From contig CAVSGL010000015.1 of the NCBI GenBank assembly GCA_963727465.1, positions 31,677 to 95,676 of the forward strand: a DNA stretch of 64,000 bases. The letters are read 5' to 3'. The notes under the pieces were generated by a model. The model made no database searches. It was not told the origin of the DNA and worked only from the letters and a program-made list of their open reading frames with translations. The stretch is from VRUE01 sp963727465 (GTDB taxonomy: Bacteria; Actinomycetota; Thermoleophilia; Solirubrobacterales; 70-9). Shown in pieces: positions 17,036 through 24,885 of this stretch. The position numbers were made by a program, and so were the translations under genes. Each line of letters begins with the position of its first letter. The stretch's first letter is position 1.

Positions 17036-17162
17036 CACTGGCAGATTCATCACGAGGTGCTAATCGACCGCGCCGGAAATATCTAAATCCCCGAAATTTG
17101 GACTTCATCTCCCAAAAATCGGGGGTTGAGCCCGGGCGGACTGGATAACCCGTAAACCGGCC

Positions 17163-18800
17163 TCAGCAGCTGGCGTCCGGCGCCGCGCCGGCCGGGGCGA
17201 CGCCGCCGCTGCACTCGACGTAGGCGGTGGCGTGATAGGAGCGGCCGCCGAATTCGACTTTCCCTTCGTCGAATTTTTCTTTTTCTTCTTCTTCCTGCTG
17301 CAGTTCTTCTTCTTTGGTGACTTTTTCTTCTTCGATGGTTTCCTGTTCGCTTTCGCTGGCGCCCCCCGGGTTGACCTCCGGCGGGATTTCGAAACCGTCG
17401 TCCATTTCGATTTTGCCGTTTCCGCTGAGCGCGATCTGCCTGCCGACGACGATGCCTTTGAAGGTCGCGTTGCCGCTGATGTTGACGTAGGAGCTCGGGC
17501 CGTAGATCACGAACTCATCGGTCGTGGAATAGTTGCCCGAGAGGTTGACCGAGCTGGCCGTGCTGGTCGAGCCGAGCAGGTAGAAGCCGGGCACGTCGTA
17601 GGCGCCGGGCGACGCTCCATAGCCCGTGGCGGTGATTTCGTTGTTGCCGCTCATGCTGATCTGGTTCGACGTGCCGCAGTTCTCCGGCGTGTCGAAAAAG
17701 AAACGAACGTGCGCGCCCTGGGCCATGATCAGGCGCGAGTTGCCGCTGAGCGAGATCGAGCAGATCCAGTAGTCGCCGCCGCCGACGGTCAACGTCGTGT
17801 TGCCCGAGAGGCTTATGCGGCGGTTGCTCGGGTTGAAGGGCTTGCTGCTGCTCCAGTTGCCGTTGTAGGTGTCTTCCTGGCATTCGGCCGGCAGGCCGTT
17901 CGAGCACTTGGTGATGCGGCCATTGGAGTTGTTGGTTGCGATGTCGGAGGGAATGAAGCTGCTGACCGGCGGCAGTTCCATGCTGCCTTCGCCGAATTCG
18001 TAGCCGCTGCACTGATACGAGTTGCCCGAGTGGGTCCAGCTTTTTCCGATGCCGACCTGGATGTCGCCGCAGATGCTCGTGTTGCCCGAGGTGACCAGGT
18101 CGCCGTTCGTGCCGACGCCGACCCTGATGTCGGCGTTGCCGCTCGACGTGATCCCTTCGAGCCCGACCAGGCCGGCGACCGTGCCGCCGCTGCTTTCGCC
18201 TTCTTCGAGCGCCTGAAGTTTTTCTTCGATTTCGGTCAGTTCCTGCTGCGTGTGTTCGTGGTGTTCAAGCCATTCTTTTTCTTCTTCGAGGCGTATCTGT
18301 TCGCTGTTTTCGAATTCGAGGCTCGCTTCGTCGAGGCTGAGCTGGATCCGCCGGCTGACTTCGTCGGCCGTTCCCGTGGAGACGATGCAGATGTCGTGCC
18401 CGTTGCAGCTGCTGCCGAGCGCGCTGACCCGGTAGCTGTATTCGGCGCCGCCCACTTCGCCCTCGATCGGGGCGCACCATTCGGGTTCGCCGGCCGGCGC
18501 TGCGCCGGCTTCGAGTTCTTCGGACGCGCCGACGTTGAGGCAGGCGTCTTCTTCGTCGAGCGATCCGCCATAGCGATTGAGCCGCTGCATGGCGATGTTG
18601 GCGCCGGCGTCCGCGGCGCCGATCGCGCTCTTGGACCCGTTGTCGCGCTTGGAGCCATGCTGGACGTCGACCGAGGAGACCACCGCCGCGCCGGCCAGGC
18701 CGAGGCTCGCGATCGTCGCGAAGAGCGCCGTCGGCAGGGCGATCCCGCGCTGGTCTCGCACCAGCGCCTCCCAACGGGATCGAATCCAGGCAAATCGCAT
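17163..18800 (-). CDS. PilX-like pilus-locus protein with SGN-repeat beta-helix
   Basis: A 545-residue protein. The N-terminus (DQRGIALPTALFATIASLGLAGAAVV) is the PilX/PilV-like hydrophobic segment with a basic preceding stretch but no FTLIE-type cleavage motif. Next comes an AIGAADAGANIAMQRL helix, as in PilX N-terminal domains, and an acidic coiled coil (residues about 155-200). From about 215 to 460 there are nine x-SGN-x repeats spaced as in a right-handed beta-helix (the polymer-forming type of fold). The C-terminus has a very acidic Glu/Lys/Gln coiled coil and a final cysteine pair. GAA is used almost exclusively for Glu. It is likely a surface-exposed minor component. Confidence 0.75.
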   Translation of the reverse strand: MRFAWIRSRWEALVRDQRGIALPTALFATIASLGLAGAAVVSSVDVQHGSKRDNGSKSAIGAADAGANIAMQRLNRYGGSLDEEDACLNVGASEELEAGAAPAGEPEWCAPIEGEVGGAEYSYRVSALGSSCNGHDICIVSTGTADEVSRRIQLSLDEASLEFENSEQIRLEEEKEWLEHHEHTQQELTEIEEKLQALEEGESSGGTVAGLVGLEGITSSGNADIRVGVGTNGDLVTSGNTSICGDIQVGIGKSWTHSGNSYQCSGYEFGEGSMELPPVSSFIPSDIATNNSNGRITKCSNGLPAECQEDTYNGNWSSSKPFNPSNRRISLSGNTTLTVGGGDYWICSISLSGNSRLIMAQGAHVRFFFDTPENCGTSNQISMSGNNEITATGYGASPGAYDVPGFYLLGSTSTASSVNLSGNYSTTDEFVIYGPSSYVNISGNATFKGIVVGRQIALSGNGKIEMDDGFEIPPEVNPGGASESEQETIEEEKVTKEEELQQEEEEKEKFDEGKVEFGGRSYHATAYVECSGGVAPAGAAPDASC

Positions 18801-18972
18801 TGTGGTTCCTGATCGACCACGCGCCGCCCCAGCTTGAGCCCACCGTCATCGCCCAAGCCCGCGCACTGGACGCTGCACCTACCAACTATTCGAGCAGGCA
18901 GAGTCACGAAGCCGAATTGAGGCGTGCATCAGGTTGGAGCGCCAAGCGGATTCGTCATGTGGGTTAAGACTG

Positions 18973-18998
18973 AAAAGGCCCGCCGGGGCGGGCCTTTT
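18973..18998. terminator. Bidirectional intrinsic terminator
   Basis: AAAAGGCCCGCC (18973-18984) pairs perfectly with GGCGGGCCTTTT (18987-18998), with an A-run on one side and a T-run on the other. It lies downstream of the small winged-helix gene (minus strand) and separates it from the PilX-like gene. Confidence 0.85.
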
Positions 18999-19027
18999 CT
19001 GAGGTCGTCGGCCGACGATCGATCGGC

Positions 19028-19327
19028 TCAGACGCAGATGCCCCAGAGCCGCGCGAAGTAGAGCGCGGCGATGGTTGGGATCGCGAAGCCGGCCTGGCAG
19101 TGGATCAGGCCGGCGGCGTCGAGTTCGCGGATCGCGCGCTCGACGGCGTCCTCGGTGGCGAAGCTGCCGGGGACGACGTTGAGCGCCCGCGAGACCTCGG
19201 GGATGGTGAGCTGGGCCGGGTGCCGGTCGAGCAGGAACTCGAGCACGACCCGCTCCGCCTCTTCGTCCTGGACGGCGGGGATGTCGAAGTCCGCCTCCGT
19301 GCAGGTCATACCCTCTGGAATAGCCAT
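19028..19327 (-). CDS. Small winged-helix-like protein of unknown function
   Basis: A 99-residue soluble protein. The centre reads as a winged helix (HPAQLTIPEVSRALNV, then EDAVERAIRELDAAGLIHC), and the C-terminus is hydrophobic (IPTIAALYFARLWGICV). The ATG at 19327 is preceded by AAGGAGGAG about 11 bases upstream; the longer frame to 19489 starts in unrelated sequence. It is flanked by an intrinsic terminator, so it is a single-gene unit. I do not recognise the family; a local regulator is possible. Confidence 0.65.
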   Translation of the reverse strand: MAIPEGMTCTEADFDIPAVQDEEAERVVLEFLLDRHPAQLTIPEVSRALNVVPGSFATEDAVERAIRELDAAGLIHCQAGFAIPTIAALYFARLWGICV

Positions 19328-19537
19328 TTGGAGACACTCCTCCTTTTGGTCAGGCGGCCCGTTCGCGCCATCAACGCGGCGGGTCGCCGATTCTTGGAGC
19401 CGGTACGTAGATACCGTTCCCGCTGCGATCGGCCTGGTGCCAACTGAGCCGGTCGCCACGGGGCCGGTGTCGTCAGCACGCGGCCCCATTTATGTGGGTG
19501 GCACCATAGTGGGGGGAGCGGCGGCAAATGTGGGGGG

Positions 19538-20755
19538 TCATGCGGCTCCGGCCCGCACCGACTGCTCGAACTCTTCGATCAGCTCGAGCAGCTCGCGGCA
19601 CTCCCACGCTCGGCCCCACTTTCGCTCGTTGAGCGGATCGACGATCCCAGCCGCCTCCATCTGGACGAGTGCGTTGCGCGCCGCCTCGCCGGAGCGGCCG
19701 ATCAGGCGGCTGGCGCCGGCGACGCTGACCACCGGCTGGGACGGAAGCTCGGCGATCAGCCGTCGCACCGCCGCGTCGGCGCGCGGACTGCCCAGTCGCT
19801 CCAGCCAGCCCTCCTGGAGCTCGTCGATCTGAGCGCCGAGCCGCTCGGCCTCGATCGCGGCCCGCTCGGTTGCGATCGCAAAGTGCTCGCACCAGGAGCT
19901 GACGTCCCCGCCGCTGTACTCGCCGAAGCCGGCGACGTAGGCCTTCGGCGCCGCGGCAAGGACGAGGCTGATCGGGGGGACGTACCTCGGCGCTTCACCG
20001 GTTCGCCGCAGGACGACATGGATCAGGGCCCGCCCGACCCTTCCGTTGCCGTCCATGAAGGGGTGGATGTTCTCGAACTGGGCATGCGCGATCGCCGCCT
20101 GGGCGATCGGCGCCAGGTCGTCTCGAGCCACGAACCGGCAGAGATCCTCCAGCAGCGGCTCGACGTGCTCTGGCGGCGGCGGAACGTAATCCGCGTCCAG
20201 GGGCGTATACGGATTGGTCCCGATCCAGTTCTGCCGCTCGCGTATGAGGCCTGCGATCCGCCGCTCGGAAGAGCGCCTCAGGAGGGTGCGATGGATCTCC
20301 CGGAGCTGCTCGACCGAGATCGGCCCTGCGGCTTCGCCGAGCTCGATCGCCTGGCGCATCGCTTCGACGTTGCCGAGGATCTCGAGCGCCTTGCCGTCGC
20401 GGCTCGAGCCCTCGGCGACGGCGAACGCCGCACGGGCCAGCCGCCTCTGAGAGACCTCGAGACCCTCGATCCAAGACGAGGCGACGCTCTCGGAGCGCAT
20501 CAACGCGTCCGCCAGCGCGCCGAGCGAGGCGCTGTGAGGAGGGGCGCCGTTGAGACCGGCGAGCGCCCTGGTGGCGGCGGCGATCCGGGTGACGGCGCCA
20601 TCGTCCAGAACGAATCCGCGCTCGGCTATCTCCGCCGGAACGAACGCTTCGTACATCCCCGCCCTGCGAGCCTTCCGGCCACCCTCGCCGCCGGGACGCG
20701 CATCCCAGAGGCGCTTCTCGTGCCGCCCGAGCGGTTCCAACGCTGCTCCGTTCAC
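19538..20755 (-). CDS. Fic-domain protein with N-terminal inhibitory helix
   Basis: A 405-residue protein. The catalytic Fic loop HPFMDGNGRVGRALI is intact at about residues 213-227, with the His acting as base and the anion-binding GNGR. The N-terminal part carries SSWIEG at about residues 93-98, which fits the [S/T]xxxE[G/N] inhibitory motif, so this is a self-inhibited class II Fic protein. A C-terminal winged helix (VSVAGASRLIGRSGEAARNALVQMEAAGIV) suggests DNA binding or self-regulation. Fic enzymes transfer AMP or other phosphate-containing groups onto proteins. The start is GTG 20755. A long palindrome lies 30 bp upstream, overlapping the end of the neighbouring ATPase gene. Confidence 0.9.
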   Translation of the reverse strand: MNGAALEPLGRHEKRLWDARPGGEGGRKARRAGMYEAFVPAEIAERGFVLDDGAVTRIAAATRALAGLNGAPPHSASLGALADALMRSESVASSWIEGLEVSQRRLARAAFAVAEGSSRDGKALEILGNVEAMRQAIELGEAAGPISVEQLREIHRTLLRRSSERRIAGLIRERQNWIGTNPYTPLDADYVPPPPEHVEPLLEDLCRFVARDDLAPIAQAAIAHAQFENIHPFMDGNGRVGRALIHVVLRRTGEAPRYVPPISLVLAAAPKAYVAGFGEYSGGDVSSWCEHFAIATERAAIEAERLGAQIDELQEGWLERLGSPRADAAVRRLIAELPSQPVVSVAGASRLIGRSGEAARNALVQMEAAGIVDPLNERKWGRAWECRELLELIEEFEQSVRAGAA

Positions 20756-20783
20756 CGACTTATCCTTGCAAAGTGTCGAGGGT

Positions 20784-20813
20784 TTTACAAGGTTATGTAT
20801 TTAACCTTGTAAA
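20784..20813. promoter_or_regulatory. Palindromic operator upstream of the Fic gene
   Basis: TTTACAAGGTTA (20784-20795) pairs with TTAACCTTGTAAA (20801-20813) around a 5-nt spacer. It overlaps the stop codon of the ATPase gene and lies 30 bp before the Fic start, where -35 would sit. The sharp drop in GC here supports a regulatory role. Confidence 0.6.
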
Positions 20814-21998
20814 TCAGAGAGCGCTTTCCAAGGAAATAGGCGGCGGATGTAGTCGGCGCACATCGGGACGGTGAAGTCCACCGTCCCTCTCCTCGGAGCA
20901 AAGAGCAGACTCGACTTGACCAGGCGGTCACGAAGAACCGTGAGCTCCTGGGGTCGCTTGCCGAGGACCGCCGCCACCTCCGCGGTTCGCTGTGGACCAT
21001 CGCCGAGGGACGCGATCGCCGCCATGTAGCGGCGCTCGGCATTGGGCAGTTTGCCCAGCCGCTGGCTGAAAAAATTTTCGTCCAGGTAGGCCACGGCGAT
21101 CTCTTCGGCAGCCTCGACTTCCGACAGGCGGATGGAACTCCCGCTTCCCACTCGCCAGACCGCCCTGCCGTACTCCTGAAGGAAATAGGGGTAGCCCTGC
21201 GTCAGGTCGACGATCCGGTCGAGCGCCTTCTGCTGCCAGCTGACGCCTCGCTCCCGAGCCGGCTCGACGATGGCGGCCTCAGCAGCCAAACGATCGAGCG
21301 CGCCGATCGCACGGAACTCGAACCCACGCTCGGCGTAGCTCTTCGCCTCTCCGACGAGCGCCGGGAGCATCGGGAGGCCCCGCTCCGACGAGAGCCACGG
21401 GGAGACCCTTCTGCTTCGCTCTGTGGAGGCCGACGATCAAGGCCGCGAGGTCGGACTTGGAGAGGTTCTGCATCTCATCGAGCAGGAGCGCGAAGCCGAC
21501 CCCGCCCGTTCGCGCGGCGCCCCCGACCTCGACCAACAGGTCGCGGAGGTCTTCGGCAAGGTCGCCGGAGTCGGCGATGCCGGGGAGAGCGTCGACATCG
21601 AGGCGTAGATCGACATCGCCGAAGGTCAGGCTGAATGCCTTGAGAGCAGCAAGCGCCCGTCGCACCGCGTCGCCGGCTCGTCGCGCGGCGCTCAGGCGAA
21701 GCAGCGCCCGGCGGGCGGACCGCGCCACCACATTCCCGATGCGGGACTCGTCCGAGATCTCCCGAACCTCGCCATGCCAGTCCGCCCCAACGCAGGCGTC
21801 TTCGAACTCGTTCAGCAGCACCGTCTTGCCGACGCCGCGAAGGCCGGTGAGGATCAGGTGCTTCTGCGTGCCGCCGGCCGCAAGCTGCTCAAGCGTTTCC
21901 CGAAAATAGCCGAGCTCCGAATCCCGGCCTGCGATGAACGGAGGGCGAACACCCATATCGGGCGTGTAGGGATCCCTGGCGGTTCCCGTTCGCGGCAT
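20801..21998 (-). pseudogene. AAA ATPase broken by a single-base frameshift
   Basis: The first frame (21998 to 21279) has the Walker A motif GLRGVGKTVLL and Walker B FALLLDEMQNL. It runs into unrelated residues after LPVALVGAG. The remainder of the protein continues in the -1 frame as LPMLPALVGEAKSYAERGF and runs to 20801 (a lid/winged-helix half, with DLTQGYPYFLQEYGRAVW). Removing one G from the run of four Gs at about 21377-21382 (minus-strand GCGGGGCC) restores one protein of about 398 residues. This resembles stand-alone archaeal-type AAA ATPases of mobile or defence character. It may be real decay or a homopolymer sequencing error. The gene begins seven bases after a TATATT box. Confidence 0.75.
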
Positions 21999-22007
21999 AT
22001 ACCAAAA

Positions 22008-22026
22008 TATAACAAACTTTGTTATA
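22008..22026. promoter_or_regulatory. 19-bp perfect palindrome at the AAA ATPase promoter
   Basis: TATAACAAA-C-TTTGTTATA is exactly palindromic and overlaps the -10 (TATATT on the minus strand) of the ATPase gene that starts at 21998. The surrounding 40 bp are strongly AT-rich. A repressor site is the simplest reading. Confidence 0.65.
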
Positions 22027-22041
22027 CGTTATTATATTTAT

Positions 22042-22437
22042 CTATAGAGCCGGGCCTCGGGCGACGACCTCCAGACCGTGCGCCTCGGCGGCTTCCGCGA
22101 GGCGCTGGTCGTAGGTGAAGAAGGCGCCGAGGTCGTCGCGGACGCTGAGCGCCGTGGCGAGATGGAGGGCGTCGAGGCTGCGGAGGGCCGGTGGGCCGAC
22201 GGCGGTCGCTTCGTCGAGCACGGCATCGTCGAGCGGCAGCAGCGTCACGTCGAGCAGCCAATCTCGAGCATCGCCCGCGTATGGCCCGTCGTGACGAGAG
22301 CAGGCTCGAACCGCCTCGACGCCCAGCAATGCGCTCGACACATAGCCGTCGTACTCGGACATCGCCGCACGAAGCCGAGCCTCCTCCGTCTCACGAAGCA
22401 CCAGCTTCACGTACGCCGACGCGTCGAGATATGCCAG
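22042..22437 (-). CDS. PIN-domain toxin (VapC-like) with probable CTG start
   Basis: A protein of about 131 residues. A PIN domain is recognised by the N-terminal strand AYLDASAYVKLV (first catalytic Asp), the mid-protein glutamate (GVEAVRA), and LRSLDALHLATAL plus FFTYDQRLAEAA (the acidic C-terminal residues). The only ATG/GTG/TTG in frame near the start is GTG 22410, which would delete the first catalytic Asp. No standard start occurs for at least 90 bases upstream of it. CTG at 22437, eight bases after the antitoxin stop, would give M-A-Y-L-D-A-S, the usual PIN beginning. So either CTG is the start or the toxin has lost its start. Confidence 0.7.
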   Translation of the reverse strand: MAYLDASAYVKLVLRETEEARLRAAMSEYDGYVSSALLGVEAVRACSRHDGPYAGDARDWLLDVTLLPLDDAVLDEATAVGPPALRSLDALHLATALSVRDDLGAFFTYDQRLAEAAEAHGLEVVARGPAL

Positions 22438-22445
22438 CCCCCGCG

Positions 22446-22727
22446 CTACAGCCGCTCCTCTCGCAGCTCCTCGAGGATTTCCTCGCTGTACGGCGGGCCG
22501 GCCGGCGGCCGGTCCAGCGCGCTGACCCGATCCAGCAGGTTGCCCCGCGGCATCGTCGCCCCGCGCTCGGCGACCAGGCGGGCGATCGGCGAGTCGGGCG
22601 GGCCCGACGGCGTCAGGCGCGCGACCTCACGGCCCCGCTCGGTGACCGCGAGGCTCTCCCCCTCCTTCACCCGCGCCAGGTACTTGGAGAGGTTTTGCCG
22701 CAGCTCGCGGACACCGACGGAGTCCAT
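22446..22727 (-). CDS. Phd/YefM-family antitoxin
   Basis: A 93-residue protein with the Phd/YefM N-terminal DNA-binding fold: VGVRELRQNLSKYLARVKEGESLAVTERGREVARL, and a C-terminal unstructured toxin-binding tail (PYSEEILEELREERL). It is directly followed by a PIN toxin, the usual order. ATG 22727 is preferred to GTG 22736 since family members begin two to four residues before VGVREL. The pair is lodged between pilC and other non-pilus genes. Confidence 0.88.
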   Translation of the reverse strand: MDSVGVRELRQNLSKYLARVKEGESLAVTERGREVARLTPSGPPDSPIARLVAERGATMPRGNLLDRVSALDRPPAGPPYSEEILEELREERL

Positions 22728-22768
22728 GTGCGTCACGGTAGCACTTCAATCGAGGCCGATCTCCGGGC

Positions 22769-24013
22769 TCAGCGGATCTTGTCGTAGAGGGTGAAGATCG
22801 GCAGGTACATCGCGATCACGATGAAGCCGACGACGCCGCCGACGAAGACGATCATCAGCGGCTCGATCAGCGAGGTCAGGGCTTTGACCTTGGCGTCGAC
22901 CTCGGTCTCGTAGAAGTCGGCGATCTTGGTCAGCATGTGTTCGAGCTGACCGGTCTCCTCGCCGACCGCGACCATGTGGCCGACCATCGGCGGGAAGATC
23001 TCGTGGCGCTCGATCGGCGCCGCCAGCGAGCCGCCGCGCTTGGCCGAGGCGTAGACGTCGTCCATCGCCTGCTCGAGCACGACGTTGCCCGCGGTCTCGC
23101 CGGTCAGTTTGATCGCCTGGAGCATCGGCACGCCGGCCGAGACCGCGCCGGAGAAGGTGCGCGACCAGCGCGCCAGGGCGACCTTCTGGATCACGTCGCC
23201 GACTTTCGCCGGCAGGCGCAGGACGAAGCGATCCCACGCTTCCTTGCCGCCCTTGGTCCGCTTCCAGCGGAAGAAGAGGACGAAGGCGGCGACGATCGCC
23301 GGGATCAGGATGAACCAGTAGCCGGTGATCGCATCGGAGGCGGCGACGCAGATCTGGGTCGGGATCGGCAGTTCGGCCTTTTCGCCCGGGTTTTCTTCGG
23401 CGATCTGTTCGAAGATGCCGACGAAGACGGGGATGACGAAGGCGACGACGGCGACCAGCACCACCATCGCGAAGCCGAAGATCAGCGCCGGGTACATCAG
23501 CGCCGATTTGACCTGGCGGCGCAGGCCGTCGGTTTTCTCGACCTGGAAGGCGACGCGGTCGAGCGCGTCCTCGAGCCGTCCCGATTCCTCGCCCGAGCGG
23601 ACCATCGCCCGGTAGAGGCGGTCGAAGACTTCCGGGTGGCGCTCCATCGCCTTGCTCAGCGTGGCGCCGGCCTCGATGTCGGCGCGCACGCCGGCCGTCG
23701 CCTCCTTGATCCGCTCGTCCTGCGTCTGCTCCTCGAGCGTGTAGAGGGTGCGCAGCATCGGCATGCCCGAGGCGACCAGGGTGGCGAACTGGCGCGAGAA
23801 GATCGCCAGCTCGCGCATGTCGACGCCTTTCCAGGTCTGCCAGAGCTGCTCGACCCTGAACGGCGCCTTCTTCTCGCTGACGTCGAGGACGATCAGGCCG
23901 CGCTGGCGAAGCTGCTCGGTGACCGCGGCCTTCGACTCGGCCTCGAGCTCGCCGGCGGTCGCGCCGCCGGCGACGTCCATCGCGCGGAAGGCGAAGGTGC
24001 TCGCGCCCGCCAT
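22769..24013 (-). CDS. pilC: PilC/GspF-like inner-membrane platform protein
   Basis: A 414-residue protein with two GspF domains. Domain 1 spans about residues 70-190 (FSRQFATLVASGMPMLRTLYTLEEQT) and domain 2 about 275-395 (RWSRTFSGAVSAGVPMLQAIKLTGETAGN; VAVGEETGQLEHML). Three membrane helices lie at about 170-195, 225-245 and 385-405, which is the standard topology. The N-terminal FRAMDVAGGATAGELEAES stretch is also typical. PilC couples the PilB and PilT motors to pilin assembly. A VapBC pair now separates it from pilT. Confidence 0.95.
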   Translation of the reverse strand: MAGASTFAFRAMDVAGGATAGELEAESKAAVTEQLRQRGLIVLDVSEKKAPFRVEQLWQTWKGVDMRELAIFSRQFATLVASGMPMLRTLYTLEEQTQDERIKEATAGVRADIEAGATLSKAMERHPEVFDRLYRAMVRSGEESGRLEDALDRVAFQVEKTDGLRRQVKSALMYPALIFGFAMVVLVAVVAFVIPVFVGIFEQIAEENPGEKAELPIPTQICVAASDAITGYWFILIPAIVAAFVLFFRWKRTKGGKEAWDRFVLRLPAKVGDVIQKVALARWSRTFSGAVSAGVPMLQAIKLTGETAGNVVLEQAMDDVYASAKRGGSLAAPIERHEIFPPMVGHMVAVGEETGQLEHMLTKIADFYETEVDAKVKALTSLIEPLMIVFVGGVVGFIVIAMYLPIFTLYDKIR

Positions 24014-24137
24014 CGGCTAGCTCCCGGGCACGGGCGGCGTCTCTGCGAAATCGCATTCCATTGCGATCTAACTCGGCAAATTCGGCCCCGGGCTTGAGCG
24101 GTGGGCCGCGGCCGGCAAGCCGTGCGCCTTGGACGCG

Positions 24138-24572
24138 TCAATGCCCCGGGCCGGTCGACACCTCCGGCTCGCACGGCTGGCCGGTGTGATCGCAGATGAC
24201 CTCCAGGTCGCGATCGAAGCACCAGAGCCTGACTTCGTCGCCGGCGGCCTCGGCCGCAGCGGCGATCAGGAAGTCGATCGGCGCGCGGCGATGGTTTCGG
24301 TCCGATGCTTTCGCCAGCCCGCGCTGCACCGCGAGCGCCCGCTCGACGCTCGCATTCTCCAGGGGAAGCCGCTCCAGCGGCGCGAACAGCTGGTCGAAGT
24401 GCTCACGAAACTGGGCAGCGGTCTCCGCCCGGTGCATCGTCTCCAGTACGACTGGGGCACACGTGACGATTTCCCCCTGCTCGTAGCGAACCGAAAGCTT
24501 CTCGCGGATATCGGGACGGCTCTTCTTCCCCGCCCATGCCCAGATCGACGTGTCGGCGAGGTAGCGAGGCAA
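24138..24572 (-). CDS. vapC: PIN-domain toxin VapC
   Basis: A 144-residue PIN ribonuclease. YLADTSIWAWAG gives the first acidic residue, VVLETMHRA the conserved Glu, and RAPIDFLIAAAAE plus LWCFDRDLEVI the remaining acids. The start is TTG 24572, two bases after the stop of the antitoxin gene. It belongs to a VapBC pair between pilT and pilC. Confidence 0.85.
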   Translation of the reverse strand: MPRYLADTSIWAWAGKKSRPDIREKLSVRYEQGEIVTCAPVVLETMHRAETAAQFREHFDQLFAPLERLPLENASVERALAVQRGLAKASDRNHRRAPIDFLIAAAAEAAGDEVRLWCFDRDLEVICDHTGQPCEPEVSTGPGH

Positions 24573-24574
24573 CG

Positions 24575-24805
24575 TTAGAGCCTCGGCTCGCGCAGCTCTT
24601 CCAGTTCCTCGGGCGTGGGCAGGTTGAGCGCCCCAGAGCGAATCCGCTCGGCGCCGCGCCGGAGCTGCTCGCGACGGCCGATGACACGCAACGCCTCGTT
24701 GACGGTCTCCTTGTAGCCCTTCGTACCGAGCGCCTCGCGCGCCTCTTCGAACGCCGGAACCTCGATCTCGATCGTCGTCCTGTGAGTTGTCGAGGCATCA
24801 TTCAT
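24575..24805 (-). CDS. vapB: VapB-type antitoxin
   Basis: A 76-residue protein. The N-terminal half reads RTTIEIEVPAFEEAREALGTKGYKETVNEALRVI, a ribbon-helix-helix-like pattern with G-T-K-x-x-x-E-T-V-x-x-A-L seen in actinobacterial VapB antitoxins. The acidic C-terminal tail (PTPEELEELREPRL) would block the toxin. The ATG at 24805 lies nine bases after TATATT on the minus strand, implying a leaderless mRNA. The much longer in-frame opening upstream overlaps pilT on the wrong reading and is not coding. Confidence 0.85.
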   Translation of the reverse strand: MNDASTTHRTTIEIEVPAFEEAREALGTKGYKETVNEALRVIGRREQLRRGAERIRSGALNLPTPEELEELREPRL

Positions 24806-24885
24806 GACAAGCAAAATATAGCGTGCTCGACCCCAAAAAGTTGTATTTCTTTCGGCAAAATATATATACGGCGTTCCCCGACCGG

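Noticed and set aside
18801..18960. Second c-di-GMP riboswitch before the PilX-like gene
   Set aside because: I looked for the GGCAAACC, GCAAAGCC and GGCTACC blocks on the minus strand and did not find them.
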